From Alteromonas sp. KUL106 (GTDB taxonomy: Bacteria; Pseudomonadota; Gammaproteobacteria; Enterobacterales; Alteromonadaceae), in assembly GCF_009811415.1 (NCBI RefSeq), contig NZ_BLIG01000046.1, positions 1 to 64,000 of the forward strand: 64,000 bases of DNA, in the 5' to 3' direction. The notes beneath the pieces were generated by a model. That model made no database searches, was not told the DNA's origin, and worked only from the letters and a program-made list of their open reading frames with translations. Shown here in pieces: positions 56,020-64,000 of this stretch (the first letter of the stretch is position 1; each line of letters begins with the position of its first letter). The position numbers and the translations under genes were made by a program.

Positions 56020-56036
56020 GTAAGTAATTTACTTAC
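56020..56036. promoter_or_regulatory. Palindromic operator of the parDE module
   Basis: GTAAGTAATTTACTTAC is a perfect palindrome around a central T. It is 12 bases before the parD start, as expected for the ribbon-helix-helix autoregulator. Confidence 0.75.
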
Positions 56037-56048
56037 AGGGTTTGTCAT

Positions 56049-56291
56049 ATGGCTAGAACAATTACATTTCAACCAAGTAGAAGTATGAGCGAATTTATCG
56101 AAGCGATGGTAAGTTCAGGCAATTATAACAATCAAAGCGAGGTAATTCGCGCTGCATTGAGACTGCTTCAAGAACAAGACGCATCGTCAAAGTTAAATGC
56201 GCTGAGGCTCTTGATTGAAGAAGGAGAACAAAGTGAAGACGACATTAATTTTTCAATGGACTCTCTTAAGAAACGGCTAGATAGTAGATAG
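56049..56291 (+). CDS. parD: ParD-like antitoxin (ribbon-helix-helix)
   Basis: An 80-residue protein. The N-terminal TITFQPSRSMSEFIEAMVSSGNYNNQSEVIRAALRLLQE segment is the RHH DNA-binding fold of ParD/CopG antitoxins. The C-terminal half is the flexible, acidic toxin-binding part. It should neutralise ParE and repress its own promoter through the palindrome at 56020. Its TAG stop overlaps the GTG of parE by 1 base. Because the toxin gene is broken, this is now an orphan antitoxin unless the toxin stub still folds. Confidence 0.92.
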   Translation: MARTITFQPSRSMSEFIEAMVSSGNYNNQSEVIRAALRLLQEQDASSKLNALRLLIEEGEQSEDDINFSMDSLKKRLDSR

Positions 56292-56856
56292 TGACTAAAT
56301 TCCGCGTTTCAAAAGCTGCTGCCAATGATCTATATGAGATCGGTGTTTATACCGAAGAGTACTGGGGCAAGGAGCAACGCAATAATTATTTAGATGACCT
56401 TGAGTCAAGATTTATCGAGCTTGCAAACGATGCTAACTCGGCGTTAGCTATACCGAGAAATGATATTAAGTGGGGGTGTTTTTCTAGCAATGTAATACCA
56501 GTCAGCATAGATAATTACCCACTCAGCGAGAGTTAAAATGTTCGTAATCGCGGCGTGTTACCGCAGGTATAGTGGTGCTACATCAAGGTGACACAACAAA
56601 GAGTACGGACATTTTAAACTCGCCCTACGGGAAAGTCTGGCAAGCTTCCTAGCTTCATTCTGGGAATTTGAAAGGGAACAGCCATTCCTGCATTCCCACG
56701 CTTTGCTAGGAAACTTGCCAGCACCTTCTGAGGGGGCAATTATCTATGCGGATTGGTATAGATAAACATATGATCGTTTTTAGAAAGTTCAAATACGGTA
56801 TCAGAATTATAAGGGTTCTTCATCAATCAATGGATATCGTTCGGCAACTTCAATAG
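56291..56856 (+). pseudogene. parE: ParE toxin gene interrupted by a MITE-like element
   Basis: The GTG start at 56291 gives 68 codons of ParE (VSKAAANDLYEIGVYTEEYW and on) to 56494, in frame. The element then adds 13 codons ending at a TAA, giving an 81-residue stub. After the element, 56761-56853 continues the lost part: DKHMIVFRKFKYGIRIIRVL then HQSMDIVRQLQ and TAG. The RVLH-like end is the usual last block of ParE. Deleting 56495-56760 restores 99 codons, normal ParE length. The stub lacks the last beta strands and is expected to be inactive. Confidence 0.9.
56495..56758. mobile_element. 264-bp MITE-like element with terminal and internal inverted repeats, TA target
   Basis: Left end 56496-56526 and right end 56728-56758 are inverted, 27 of 31 identical (core GCATAGATAATT). 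Host TA occurs at 56493-56494 and again at 56759-56760, consistent with a TA duplication as made by IS630/Tc1-mariner-type transposases. Inside are two more inverted pairs: TTAAAATGTTCGTA (56533-56546) with TACGGACATTTTAA (56604-56617), and GGCAAGCTTCCTAGC (56639-56653) with GCTAGGAAACTTGCC (56705-56719). It encodes no protein, so it is non-autonomous. Confidence 0.88.
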
Positions 56857-56898
56857 AACTCAACGTTAACGAGCTAGATAGATATACTCACAGAAAAA

Positions 56899-56933
56899 AA
56901 AAGCGCTGTCGACTAGCATCAAACAGCGCTTTT
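56899..56933 (-). terminator. Terminator of the nqr-apbE-nqrM operon
   Basis: Eleven-bp stem AAAAGCGCTGT / ACAGCGCTTTT; on the minus strand it ends in a run of T (plus-strand A-run at 56894-56902). It lies 29 bp beyond the nqrM stop. Confidence 0.93.
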
Positions 56934-56961
56934 AAACCCTAAGCCAACAATGGTTTCAGCA

Positions 56962-57195
56962 TTACAGTATTTGGTTTTGCTTCCACTCGTTTAGCTTTTT
57001 CTGGCGGGCTTCTTCTTTTTCCATGCGTGACTTCTTACGGTCACACGGTTCTGGACAATCACAGGCCTTTTCAATACCTAGTGCACCTAAGCCACCACAG
57101 CTTCCAGAAATTGATTTTTTCTGAAAAAGGTAACCTACGGCCATAGCCAGTACCATTGTGAGAAAGAAACCAAAAGCAAGGATGAATGTAGACAT
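56962..57195 (-). CDS. nqrM: NqrM, Na+-NQR maturation factor
   Basis: A 77-residue protein with one N-terminal membrane helix followed by a Cys-rich segment (SCGGLGALGIEKACDCPEPC) and a charged helical tail. This is the DUF539/NqrM pattern. It is needed to insert the Fe centre between NqrD and NqrE. 9 bp after apbE. Confidence 0.95.
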   Translation of the reverse strand: MSTFILAFGFFLTMVLAMAVGYLFQKKSISGSCGGLGALGIEKACDCPEPCDRKKSRMEKEEARQKKLNEWKQNQIL

Positions 57196-57204
57196 TGCTA
57201 CCCC

Positions 57205-58230
57205 CTAATTATGAACTGTGACCAGTTTATCAAATTCTGGCGACGCATACTCTTCAAATCCGTCTTCCGTGCGACGAATGAGAAATACAGCAAGTTGTTC
57301 TTGCTCAGCAACCGCTATCGCCTGCTCCCACCCCATTACGTTAAACGCCGTTGCTAAACCGTCTGACGTCATTGAAGAAGGGTGTACTACCGTAACCGAA
57401 ACCAAATTATGTGAAATGGGTTTGCCCGTTGTGGGGTCGATTAGGTGCGAGTAGCGAACACCATCTTCTTCATAATAGTTGCGATAGTCTCCTGATGTGG
57501 CAACTGCATTAGTACCAATAGACACAACTTTCTGAACGGCACGTTCAGTGGTAACCGGTTTTTCAATGGCAATTAGCCATTCACTGCCGTCGCCGCGTTC
57601 ACCTTTCACGCGCATTTCACCACCTATTTCTACAAGGTAGTTTTCAATGTCGTGCTTTTCAAGAATCTCTGCCACTTCATCAACGCCAAAACCTTTAGCA
57701 ATGGTCGACAAGTCGACATAAAGCATTGGGTGACTTTTCTTTAAACCTGTGGGCGTGGTTGACAGCTTTTTATAACCCACATATTCGCGAATATCGTCGA
57801 TGTCTGTCTGGCTTGGTACTTTCTCAGGGCGCTTAGTTGGGCCAAACCCCCACAAATTAACCAATGGGCCAACGGTAACATCAAGCACACCGCCACTCAG
57901 ATTTGCCAAGCGTAGCGCCTCGTTTACTACGGTTAGCGTATCTGGCGACACCGCAAAGTTATCGGTATAACGATATTGGTTAAACCTTGAAAGCTCTGAC
58001 GTTGGGTCGTAGGTAGACATCATCTTGTTTACCTCAACAAGACGGGCGTCTATTTCAGCTTGTAAGCCTTCCACCGGCGCTTCTGCTACAAGATATTTCA
58101 CATTGTAGGTTGTGCCCATGGTTTGCCCTTGAAGGTGCACTACAGGCGTTTTTTCGTCGCTACAGCTTGCGAGTACAAGAATACTGATCGCAAAAAAAGC
58201 GAGAAAAATTCGAATACCAAATCGAATCAC
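57205..58230 (-). CDS. apbE: ApbE, FAD:protein FMN transferase
   Basis: A 341-residue lipoprotein: signal FLAFFAISILVLASC, lipobox Cys at about 22. GQTMGTTYNVKYLV, SPDTLTVVNEALRLANLSGG then DVTVGPLVNLWGFGP and IDPTTGKPISHNLVSVTVV are ApbE signatures. It attaches FMN by phosphoester bond to threonines of NqrB and NqrC. It sits directly downstream of nqrF, separated by a hairpin. Confidence 0.96.
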   Translation of the reverse strand: MIRFGIRIFLAFFAISILVLASCSDEKTPVVHLQGQTMGTTYNVKYLVAEAPVEGLQAEIDARLVEVNKMMSTYDPTSELSRFNQYRYTDNFAVSPDTLTVVNEALRLANLSGGVLDVTVGPLVNLWGFGPTKRPEKVPSQTDIDDIREYVGYKKLSTTPTGLKKSHPMLYVDLSTIAKGFGVDEVAEILEKHDIENYLVEIGGEMRVKGERGDGSEWLIAIEKPVTTERAVQKVVSIGTNAVATSGDYRNYYEEDGVRYSHLIDPTTGKPISHNLVSVTVVHPSSMTSDGLATAFNVMGWEQAIAVAEQEQLAVFLIRRTEDGFEEYASPEFDKLVTVHN

Positions 58231-58293
58231 GATGTTGTCCTTAGCTAATATGCACGAAACTAAATTATGTGCATCATACGTTCTGCTTCAACG

Positions 58294-58317
58294 AAAAAGG
58301 GGCTTACGCCCCTTTTT
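58294..58317 (-). terminator. Intrinsic terminator between nqrF and apbE
   Basis: AAAAAGGGGC and GCCCCTTTTT with a TTAC loop. It would end or attenuate most nqrA-F transcripts, so apbE and nqrM are expected at lower level or from their own promoter. Confidence 0.9.
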
Positions 58318-58346
58318 ATATGCTCAATAACTTTTAAACCAGCAGC

Positions 58347-59579
58347 TTAGCCACCGAAGTCATCTAGCATGATGTTTTCGTCCTCAACACCCATATCTTT
58401 CAGCATGTTGATTACGGCCGCGTTCATCATAGGTGGCCCACACATGTAGAACTCACAGTCTTCTGGAGCAGGGTGATCTTTCAAGTAATTCTCAAGAAGT
58501 ACTTGGTGAATGAACCCTGTGTAACCTTCCCAGTTGTCCTCTGGCTGAGGATCAGAAAGTGCTACGTGCCACTCAAAGTTGTCATTTTCTGCCGCTAGCT
58601 CGTCGAAGTCTTCAGTATAGAACATTTCACGAAGTGAACGTGCACCGTACCAGAAGCTCATCTTACGCTTAGACTTCAGGCGACGAAGCTGATCGAAAAT
58701 GTGTGAACGCATTGGCGCCATACCAGCACCACCACCAACGAATACCATTTCATTTTCAGTTTCTTTCGCGAAGAATTCACCGAATGGACCAGAAATAGTC
58801 GCTTTGTCACCTTCTTTAAGGCTCCAAATATACGATGACATTTTACCAGCAGGTAGACTTAGGTTATTAGGTGGCGGCGTAGCGATACGCACGTTCAACA
58901 TAATAATGCCTTCTTCTTCTGGGTAGTTCGCCATTGAGTATGCACGAATAGTTTCTTCGTCTACTTTAGACTCGATGTCAAAGAAGCCAAAACGCTCCCA
59001 GTCACCACGATACTCTTCAGGAATATCAAAGTCTTTGTACTTAACATGGTGCGCTGGCGCTTCAATCTGAATATAACCACCTGCACGGAAAGGTACACTT
59101 TCACCGTTAGGAATTTTAAGCTTAAGTTCTTTGATGAAGGTTGCTTTGTTATCGTTAGAGATAACTTCACAATCCCACTTCTTAACACCAAATACCGACT
59201 CTTCAAGTTCGATTTCCATGTCTTGCTTGATAGCAACCTGACATGAAAGACGGCAGCCTTCGCGTGCTTCACCTTTCGTGATGTGGTCTAGTTCAGTTGG
59301 AAGAATTTCACCACCACCTGAGTGTACATCTACACGACACTGGCCACATGAACCACCGCCACCACAAGCAGAAGATACGAAGTAACCTGCGTCAGCTAGT
59401 GCACCAAGAAGTTTGCCACCCGGTGCCGTTTTGATTGCCTTGTCTGGGTCGCCGTTGATAGTGATAGTAACGTCACCACTTGGTACCAATTTAGACTTAG
59501 CAAACATGATAATAAATACCAGCGCCAATACGATGGCAATAAACATGCCGACGCCAAGAAATATTTCTACATTATTCAT
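58347..59579 (-). CDS. nqrF: NqrF, NADH-oxidising subunit of Na+-NQR
   Basis: A 410-residue subunit: one N-terminal helix, a [2Fe-2S] ferredoxin domain with Cys72, Cys78, Cys81 and Cys113 ([11 protein letters not shown] and RLSC), then an FAD-binding domain ([11 protein letters not shown]) and an NADH domain ([24 protein letters not shown]). It takes electrons from NADH into the complex. Length equals the family. Confidence 0.98.
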   Translation of the reverse strand: MNNVEIFLGVGMFIAIVLALVFIIMFAKSKLVPSGDVTITINGDPDKAIKTAPGGKLLGALADAGYFVSSACGGGGSCGQCRVDVHSGGGEILPTELDHITKGEAREGCRLSCQVAIKQDMEIELEESVFGVKKWDCEVISNDNKATFIKELKLKIPNGESVPFRAGGYIQIEAPAHHVKYKDFDIPEEYRGDWERFGFFDIESKVDEETIRAYSMANYPEEEGIIMLNVRIATPPPNNLSLPAGKMSSYIWSLKEGDKATISGPFGEFFAKETENEMVFVGGGAGMAPMRSHIFDQLRRLKSKRKMSFWYGARSLREMFYTEDFDELAAENDNFEWHVALSDPQPEDNWEGYTGFIHQVLLENYLKDHPAPEDCEFYMCGPPMMNAAVINMLKDMGVEDENIMLDDFGG

Positions 59580-59599
59580 TTATATGCTCCCGAGCTCTA

Positions 59600-60208
59600 T
59601 TACAGCTGAATACCAGTGAATGACTGGAAGCCAAGTGCCATTAGGCCAGCGATCATGAATACAGAACCAAGACCACGAACACCATCAGGCATATCAGCAT
59701 ACTTCAGCTTTTCACGTACTGCCGCTAGCAACACAATTGCTAGTGCCCAGCCCATACCGCTACCTACGCCGTATACAATGCTTTCAGTAAAGTTGTATTC
59801 GCGCTGAACCGCAAATGCCACACCACCAAAGATTGCACAGTTAACGGTAATTAGCGGAAGGAAGATACCGAGTGCGTTGTATAACGCAGGGAAGAACTTG
59901 TCTAAGCTCATCTCTAGAATCTGTACCAACGCCGCAATAACACCGATAAACGTTAGGAAGTTAAGGAAGCTTAGGTCAGCTTCAGGGAAACCTGCCCATG
60001 CTAGTGCGCCTGGAGCAAGAATATTTACATAAATAACTTGGTTAACCGGTACAGAGATACCGAGTACCACGATAACGGCAACACCAAGACCCATAGCAGT
60101 TTTAACTTTCTTAGATACCGCTAGGAATGTACACATACCTAAGAAAAGTGATAACGCCATGTTCTCAACGAAAATTGAGCGAACAAATAACGACAAATAA
60201 TGTTCCAT
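59600..60208 (-). CDS. nqrE: NqrE, membrane subunit of Na+-NQR
   Basis: A 202-residue six-helix subunit. Cysteines in [11 protein letters not shown] and [13 protein letters not shown] correspond to the pair that, with NqrD, binds the intramembrane Fe centre. [20 protein letters not shown] is the standard N-terminus. Confidence 0.97.
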   Translation of the reverse strand: MEHYLSLFVRSIFVENMALSLFLGMCTFLAVSKKVKTAMGLGVAVIVVLGISVPVNQVIYVNILAPGALAWAGFPEADLSFLNFLTFIGVIAALVQILEMSLDKFFPALYNALGIFLPLITVNCAIFGGVAFAVQREYNFTESIVYGVGSGMGWALAIVLLAAVREKLKYADMPDGVRGLGSVFMIAGLMALGFQSFTGIQL

Positions 60209-60211
60209 GAC

Positions 60212-60844
60212 TTACTCCTTAGGCTCTACTTGCTCTGGACGGATAGTACGGATAAACCAAATCATACCGCCGATTAAGAAGAATGAGCTGAATGGTAGGA
60301 TTAACAAACCGTTACCCTGATACCAGCCACCGTTTTGAACCAGTGGAAGGATTTCGAAACCTAAAATAGTACCGAAACCAAATAGCTCTTTAATTGTACC
60401 AATAACAATTAGAATGAAAGAGTAACCCAAGCCGTTACCAATACCATCAAGGAAGCTCATCAAAGGTGGGCTCTTCATGGCGTAAGCTTCAGCACGACCC
60501 ATTACGATACAGTTAGTAATAATCAGACCAACGAAGACCGACAGCTGCTTCGATATTTCATACGAATACGCTTTCAGTATTTGGTCAACAACGATTACCA
60601 ACGACGCAATGATGGTCATCTGGATAATAATTCGAACGCTAGATGGGATCTGGTTGCGAATTAGTGAAATAAACAAGTTTGAGAACGCTACAACGCTTGT
60701 AAGCGCAAGTGACATTACCAATGCTGTCTCCAGCTTAGTGGTAATTGCCAGTGCTGAACAGATACCCAATACCTGTAGGGCGATCGGGTTGTTGTCCAGG
60801 ATCGGCCCAAAGAGGGCCTTTTTCATTTCTTTAGTATCTGCCAT
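60212..60844 (-). CDS. nqrD: NqrD, membrane subunit of Na+-NQR
   Basis: A 210-residue six-helix subunit, homologous to NqrE in inverted topology. Cys residues in [14 protein letters not shown] and [14 protein letters not shown] match the Fe-centre ligands. Three bp before nqrE. Confidence 0.97.
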   Translation of the reverse strand: MADTKEMKKALFGPILDNNPIALQVLGICSALAITTKLETALVMSLALTSVVAFSNLFISLIRNQIPSSVRIIIQMTIIASLVIVVDQILKAYSYEISKQLSVFVGLIITNCIVMGRAEAYAMKSPPLMSFLDGIGNGLGYSFILIVIGTIKELFGFGTILGFEILPLVQNGGWYQGNGLLILPFSSFFLIGGMIWFIRTIRPEQVEPKE

Positions 60845-60854
60845 GAGACTTCCC

Positions 60855-61619
60855 TTATGAACGCCATGCTTGGTTCTTCAGGAACTGGCCGAAGCCTTGC
60901 TCGCCTACCCAGTAACGTACTGTGTTTTCAACACCGTTGCTGGTTAGGGTTGCACCTGAAAGCGCATCGATAGTGTGAGGATTGCTAGGGTTAGCATTTT
61001 TCACTACGCGAATAGCAACTTCGCCATTCTCGTAAAGCTCTTTGCCGTCCCATTTGTCCTGCCAAGCAGGGTTTTGCACTTCACCACCTAGTCCTGGCGT
61101 TTCTTTTTGCTGATAGTAAATAAGCTCGCGAACCGTTTGGCCGTCTGCGTCTACCGCTAAGAAACCGTACATAAGATCCCAAAGGCCGCTGCCGTGTACA
61201 GGAAGAATGATACGAGATACATCACCTGCGTCATCGCGAACTAAGTAAACACTAGCCACGTTAGGGCGGCGTTGAAAACCAACATTGCTGTTAGTGACCT
61301 TAGTGCTGTACTCAGTCTCTTTGGCTGCTTTATACATATCGTAATCTGGCTTAGGCGCTTCTACGAAAGTACCTTCGTCAAGATTTACATAACGCTGCTC
61401 TACTCGCTCGCTGTACGTGCTTTCAATTGCGCTATTGCTCATGCCCATTTCATAAAGGCCTGCAGCATTAAGAATGTTGCTCTTTTTATCGAGAGCAGCG
61501 TTTGTTTGTTGTAGAGAGCGAAGGCCAACCGCCGCGCCAGAAACAACAATTGAACAAACTAAACATACGGCAACAACAATACCTACCGTTTTGCCTAAAG
61601 ATTCTTTCTTAGCCGACAC
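60855..61619 (-). CDS. nqrC: NqrC, FMN-carrying subunit of Na+-NQR
   Basis: A 254-residue subunit with one N-terminal helix and a periplasmic FMN-binding domain. The ApbE target is in [10 protein letters not shown], flavinylated Thr224. [18 protein letters not shown] is conserved. Overlaps nqrB by 11 bp. Confidence 0.97.
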   Translation of the reverse strand: MSAKKESLGKTVGIVVAVCLVCSIVVSGAAVGLRSLQQTNAALDKKSNILNAAGLYEMGMSNSAIESTYSERVEQRYVNLDEGTFVEAPKPDYDMYKAAKETEYSTKVTNSNVGFQRRPNVASVYLVRDDAGDVSRIILPVHGSGLWDLMYGFLAVDADGQTVRELIYYQQKETPGLGGEVQNPAWQDKWDGKELYENGEVAIRVVKNANPSNPHTIDALSGATLTSNGVENTVRYWVGEQGFGQFLKNQAWRS

Positions 61620-62811
61620 GTGCTACCCTCCGCTTGATATTGCTTTGTGCGACGAAATAGTCGAACAGTGGCGCCCACAAGTTAGCAAACAGAATTGCTA
61701 GCATTACACCTTCAGGGAAGGCTGGGTTTAGGACGCGGATTAGTACCGTCATGAAACCAATGAAGATACCGTAAGCCCACTTGCCCTGGTTTGTGAACGA
61801 CGCAGAAACTGGGTCTGTCGCCATAAAGAACATACCAAAAGCAAGACCACCAACAACAAAGTGCCAATGAGCAGGCATTGCAAACATAGGGTTAGTATCG
61901 CTGCCGATTAGGTTTAGCAAGGTTGCGAAGAACGCCACACCAATTGCTACACCAGCAACAATGCGCCAGCTTGCTATACGCATGTACATGATGAACAAGC
62001 CACCAAGAATAATAGCAAGTGTAGACACCTCACCCGCTGAACCTGAGATAGTACCGATGAAGCTGTTCATCCACTGATCCATGTTCGCGTAATCAAGGTT
62101 GCCAGAAGCCGCTTGGCTTAGAGACGTTGCACCAGAATAACCATCTGCCGCTACCCATACTTGGTCACCTGAAATTTGCGCAGGATACGCAAAGTAAAGG
62201 AATGCACGACCAGACAATGCTGGGTTAAGGAAGTTGCGACCTGTACCACCGAATACTTCTTTCGCAATAACAACACCGAAGGTAATACCTAGTGCGACTT
62301 GCCATAGAGGAATCGTGGCTGGAAGTGTTAGTGCGAACAGTACCGATGTAACGAAGAAACCTTCGTTAACTTCGTGTTTGCGCACAGAGGCAAACAATAC
62401 TTCCCAGAAACCACCTACTGCGAACGTTACCGCGTAGATTGGCAACCAGAAACATGCGCCATAAAAGAATAGACCTAATGTGCCCGCATTTGCCAAGTCA
62501 CCGCCAAGAGCAGCATACAGGCCCGCTTGCCATGTATCAGGTAGAGTTCCTGCACCAGCTGCAATTGCTTCTTGCGCTTGGAAACCGATGTTATACATAC
62601 CAAAGAACATAGCTGGGAATGTTGCCATCCATACCATGATCATGATGCGCTTAAGGTCAATGCTGTCACGCACGTGCGTGTTAGCTTTGTTTACTTTACC
62701 CGGGGTGTAGAAAATGGTCGCCGCAGCTTCGTAAAGCGCATACCACTTTTCATGCTTACCACCTGGTTCGAAGTTTGGTTCGATTTTTTCTAAATACGCT
62801 TTTAAACCCAT
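61609..62811 (-). CDS. nqrB: NqrB, FMN/riboflavin membrane subunit of Na+-NQR
   Basis: A 400-residue subunit with about ten helices. [11 protein letters not shown] carries the covalent-FMN threonine (Thr229), and [18 protein letters not shown] and [20 protein letters not shown] are conserved. It holds the Na+ and quinone pathway of the pump. Three bp after nqrA. Confidence 0.97.
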   Translation of the reverse strand: MGLKAYLEKIEPNFEPGGKHEKWYALYEAAATIFYTPGKVNKANTHVRDSIDLKRIMIMVWMATFPAMFFGMYNIGFQAQEAIAAGAGTLPDTWQAGLYAALGGDLANAGTLGLFFYGACFWLPIYAVTFAVGGFWEVLFASVRKHEVNEGFFVTSVLFALTLPATIPLWQVALGITFGVVIAKEVFGGTGRNFLNPALSGRAFLYFAYPAQISGDQVWVAADGYSGATSLSQAASGNLDYANMDQWMNSFIGTISGSAGEVSTLAIILGGLFIMYMRIASWRIVAGVAIGVAFFATLLNLIGSDTNPMFAMPAHWHFVVGGLAFGMFFMATDPVSASFTNQGKWAYGIFIGFMTVLIRVLNPAFPEGVMLAILFANLWAPLFDYFVAQSNIKRRVARVG

Positions 62812-62814
62812 GAC

Positions 62815-64000
62815 TTAACCCTCTTTCTCTATCGTGGTCAAACAGTCGCGTAAAATAGGAGCATAATTGTATTTGCCAGGGCATACATAAGTACACAATG
62901 CCAAATCTTCTTCGTCCAACTCTAAGCAACCCAACGTCTGAGCACCGTCAGTATCACCAGAAATCAGGTCCCTAAGCAGAAGCGTAGGAATGATATCTAG
63001 GGGCATAACGCGTTCGTAATTACCAATTGGAACCATAGAACGTTCAGAACCATTGGTAGTTGTTGTCATATCAAATGTCTTGCTGCTACTTAGGTGACCT
63101 AAGTAAGCACGAGTCACTGAGTGCTTATCTGAACCTGGAGTAATCCAGCCAAATAGCTTTTTCTCGCGACCTTCTTTTAGTAGTGAAACTTGGGTGTGGA
63201 AACGACCTAGGAAGCCGTGAACGCCCATCGCTGTCGTACCGCTAAGTACAGAACCAGAGATAACACGTACTTCACCGTCTACTTGCTCGTTCGCAGTTAG
63301 CTCGGTCAAGTCTGCGCCAATAACCGTGCGCACTAGGCGTGGATTGGTTGCTGCAGGCCCTGCAAGTGAAATAACACGACGGTTATCTAGCTCACCAGAG
63401 GTTAGCAATGCACCAATGGCCATGACGTCTTGGTAGTTGATGTGCCAAACCGTTTTGTTCATGCCAGCAGAATCAAGGAAGTGGATGTGAGTACCCGGTA
63501 GGCCCGCAGGGTGAGGACCGCCAAATTCTTCAACATCAACTGCCGCATCGCCAGTAGCAACAGAAGCACCTGCCGCTTTACAAACGTAAGTCTTGCCGCC
63601 GCTCAATTGCGTTACCGCTTTAAGACCATTTACGAAATCGTCTTGGCGCTCAGCAATAATCACAGCAGGATCTGCTGCCAGTGGATTGGTATCCATTGCT
63701 GTAACGAAAATTGAACTTGGAACAGAGTCTAGCTTTGGAGATTTGCTAAATGGACGCGTACGGAACGCTGTCCACATGCCAGACTCTACAAGGATTGACT
63801 GAAGCTGCTCACGTGAAGCGCTCGCGATCTGGTCAGCTGCAATTTTATCGAAGGTTACAGCATCGCTGCCGTTTACTTTGATAACTACAGACTGAAGAAC
63901 ACGTTTTGCACCACGGTTAACCTCTACCACTTCACCCGCTGCTGGGGCAGTGAATTTAACGCCAGGGTTCTTTTTGTCTTCAAAAAGCACCTGACCTTTC
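62815..64000 (-). CDS. nqrA: NqrA, quinone-associated subunit of Na+-NQR (5' end outside window)
   Basis: About 395 residues visible of the usual 445 or so. The reading frame continues past the window edge, ending there in [16 protein letters not shown], about residue 50 of the family. Family blocks such as [18 protein letters not shown] and [14 protein letters not shown] are present. The GTG at 63990 is an internal valine, not a start. Soluble, ubiquinone-linked subunit; first gene of the operon. Confidence 0.97.
   Translation of the reverse strand, partial: KGQVLFEDKKNPGVKFTAPAAGEVVEVNRGAKRVLQSVVIKVNGSDAVTFDKIAADQIASASREQLQSILVESGMWTAFRTRPFSKSPKLDSVPSSIFVTAMDTNPLAADPAVIIAERQDDFVNGLKAVTQLSGGKTYVCKAAGASVATGDAAVDVEEFGGPHPAGLPGTHIHFLDSAGMNKTVWHINYQDVMAIGALLTSGELDNRRVISLAGPAATNPRLVRTVIGADLTELTANEQVDGEVRVISGSVLSGTTAMGVHGFLGRFHTQVSLLKEGREKKLFGWITPGSDKHSVTRAYLGHLSSSKTFDMTTTTNGSERSMVPIGNYERVMPLDIIPTLLLRDLISGDTDGAQTLGCLELDEEDLALCTYVCPGKYNYAPILRDCLTTIEKEG

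Noticed and set aside
1-64000. CRISPR arrays, phage defence islands, integrases, tRNA or rRNA genes
   Set aside because: None was found by reading; repeats present are dispersed and not spaced like CRISPR units.

Overview
The window looks like the chromosome of a marine gammaproteobacterium of the Alteromonas type. The reasons are the close protein-level look of the Na+-NQR operon, fldB, rut, bcs and trmN6 genes to that group, a PEP-CTERM surface protein, a large TonB-dependent receptor, and moderate G+C. No rRNA, tRNA, CRISPR array, prophage or complete transposase gene was seen. Nearly all the DNA is ordinary, densely packed chromosome; the unusual material is in short repeats, gene remnants and operators.

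Layout. 1-9.5 kb: an epimerase-like gene, a sodium:neurotransmitter-type transporter, a short-chain dehydrogenase with a DCC-family thiol protein, msrA, a beta-propeller lipoprotein, a PhoD-like phosphatase, fldB and an LPD1/CLCA_X-type gene. 9.6-11.7 kb: a lone exbD and a choice-of-anchor-A protein with a PEP-CTERM-like tail. 11.7-20.3 kb (minus strand): a compact cellulose operon, small membrane protein - bcsA - bcsB - bcsZ - bcsC, every junction overlapping. 20.4-27.3 kb: a YgjV-like protein, trmN6, an NAD-binding protein, a DPP-IV-like peptidase, a secreted subtilase, a PH-domain protein and the tail of a destroyed EAL phosphodiesterase. 27.8-32.6 kb: a likely operon of a PLP ammonia-lyase, an exported amidohydrolase, an APC permease and a metallo-hydrolase. 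32.7-38.4 kb: VOC protein, LysR regulator, YafJ-type amidotransferase, YiaA-like and DUF2145 proteins, a Thr-rich exported protein and an HTH regulator.

38.5-49.8 kb is a pyrimidine-catabolism island. rutA-B-C-D-E-F are followed by an mmsA-type CoA-acylating semialdehyde dehydrogenase, a TonB-dependent receptor and an NCS1 permease, all on the minus strand, with divergent rutR. The likely scheme is import through the outer membrane (TonB receptor) and inner membrane (NCS1, instead of RutG), ring cleavage by RutA/RutF, then RutB-D to malonic semialdehyde. That product is either reduced (RutE) or oxidised to acetyl-CoA (MmsA).

50-56 kb: VF530-like protein, an exported GH2 beta-galactosidase with a perfect LacI-type palindrome upstream, a periplasmic metallo-hydrolase, DUF1653 and dinB with a consensus LexA box. 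56.0-56.9 kb: a parDE module whose toxin gene is split by a 264-bp MITE-like element flanked by TA. Joining the two halves restores a 99-codon ParE. 57-64 kb: nqrA(partial)-B-C-D-E-F, apbE and nqrM.

Two short repeat families punctuate the intergenic DNA. One is the MITE ends, with core GCATAGATAATT, at about 1, 900, 10080, 27645, 28852 and 56495-56758. The other is REP-like GGGGTCAGAGT/ACTCTGACCCC pairs at 34.5, 35.6, 38.4 and 49.8 kb.
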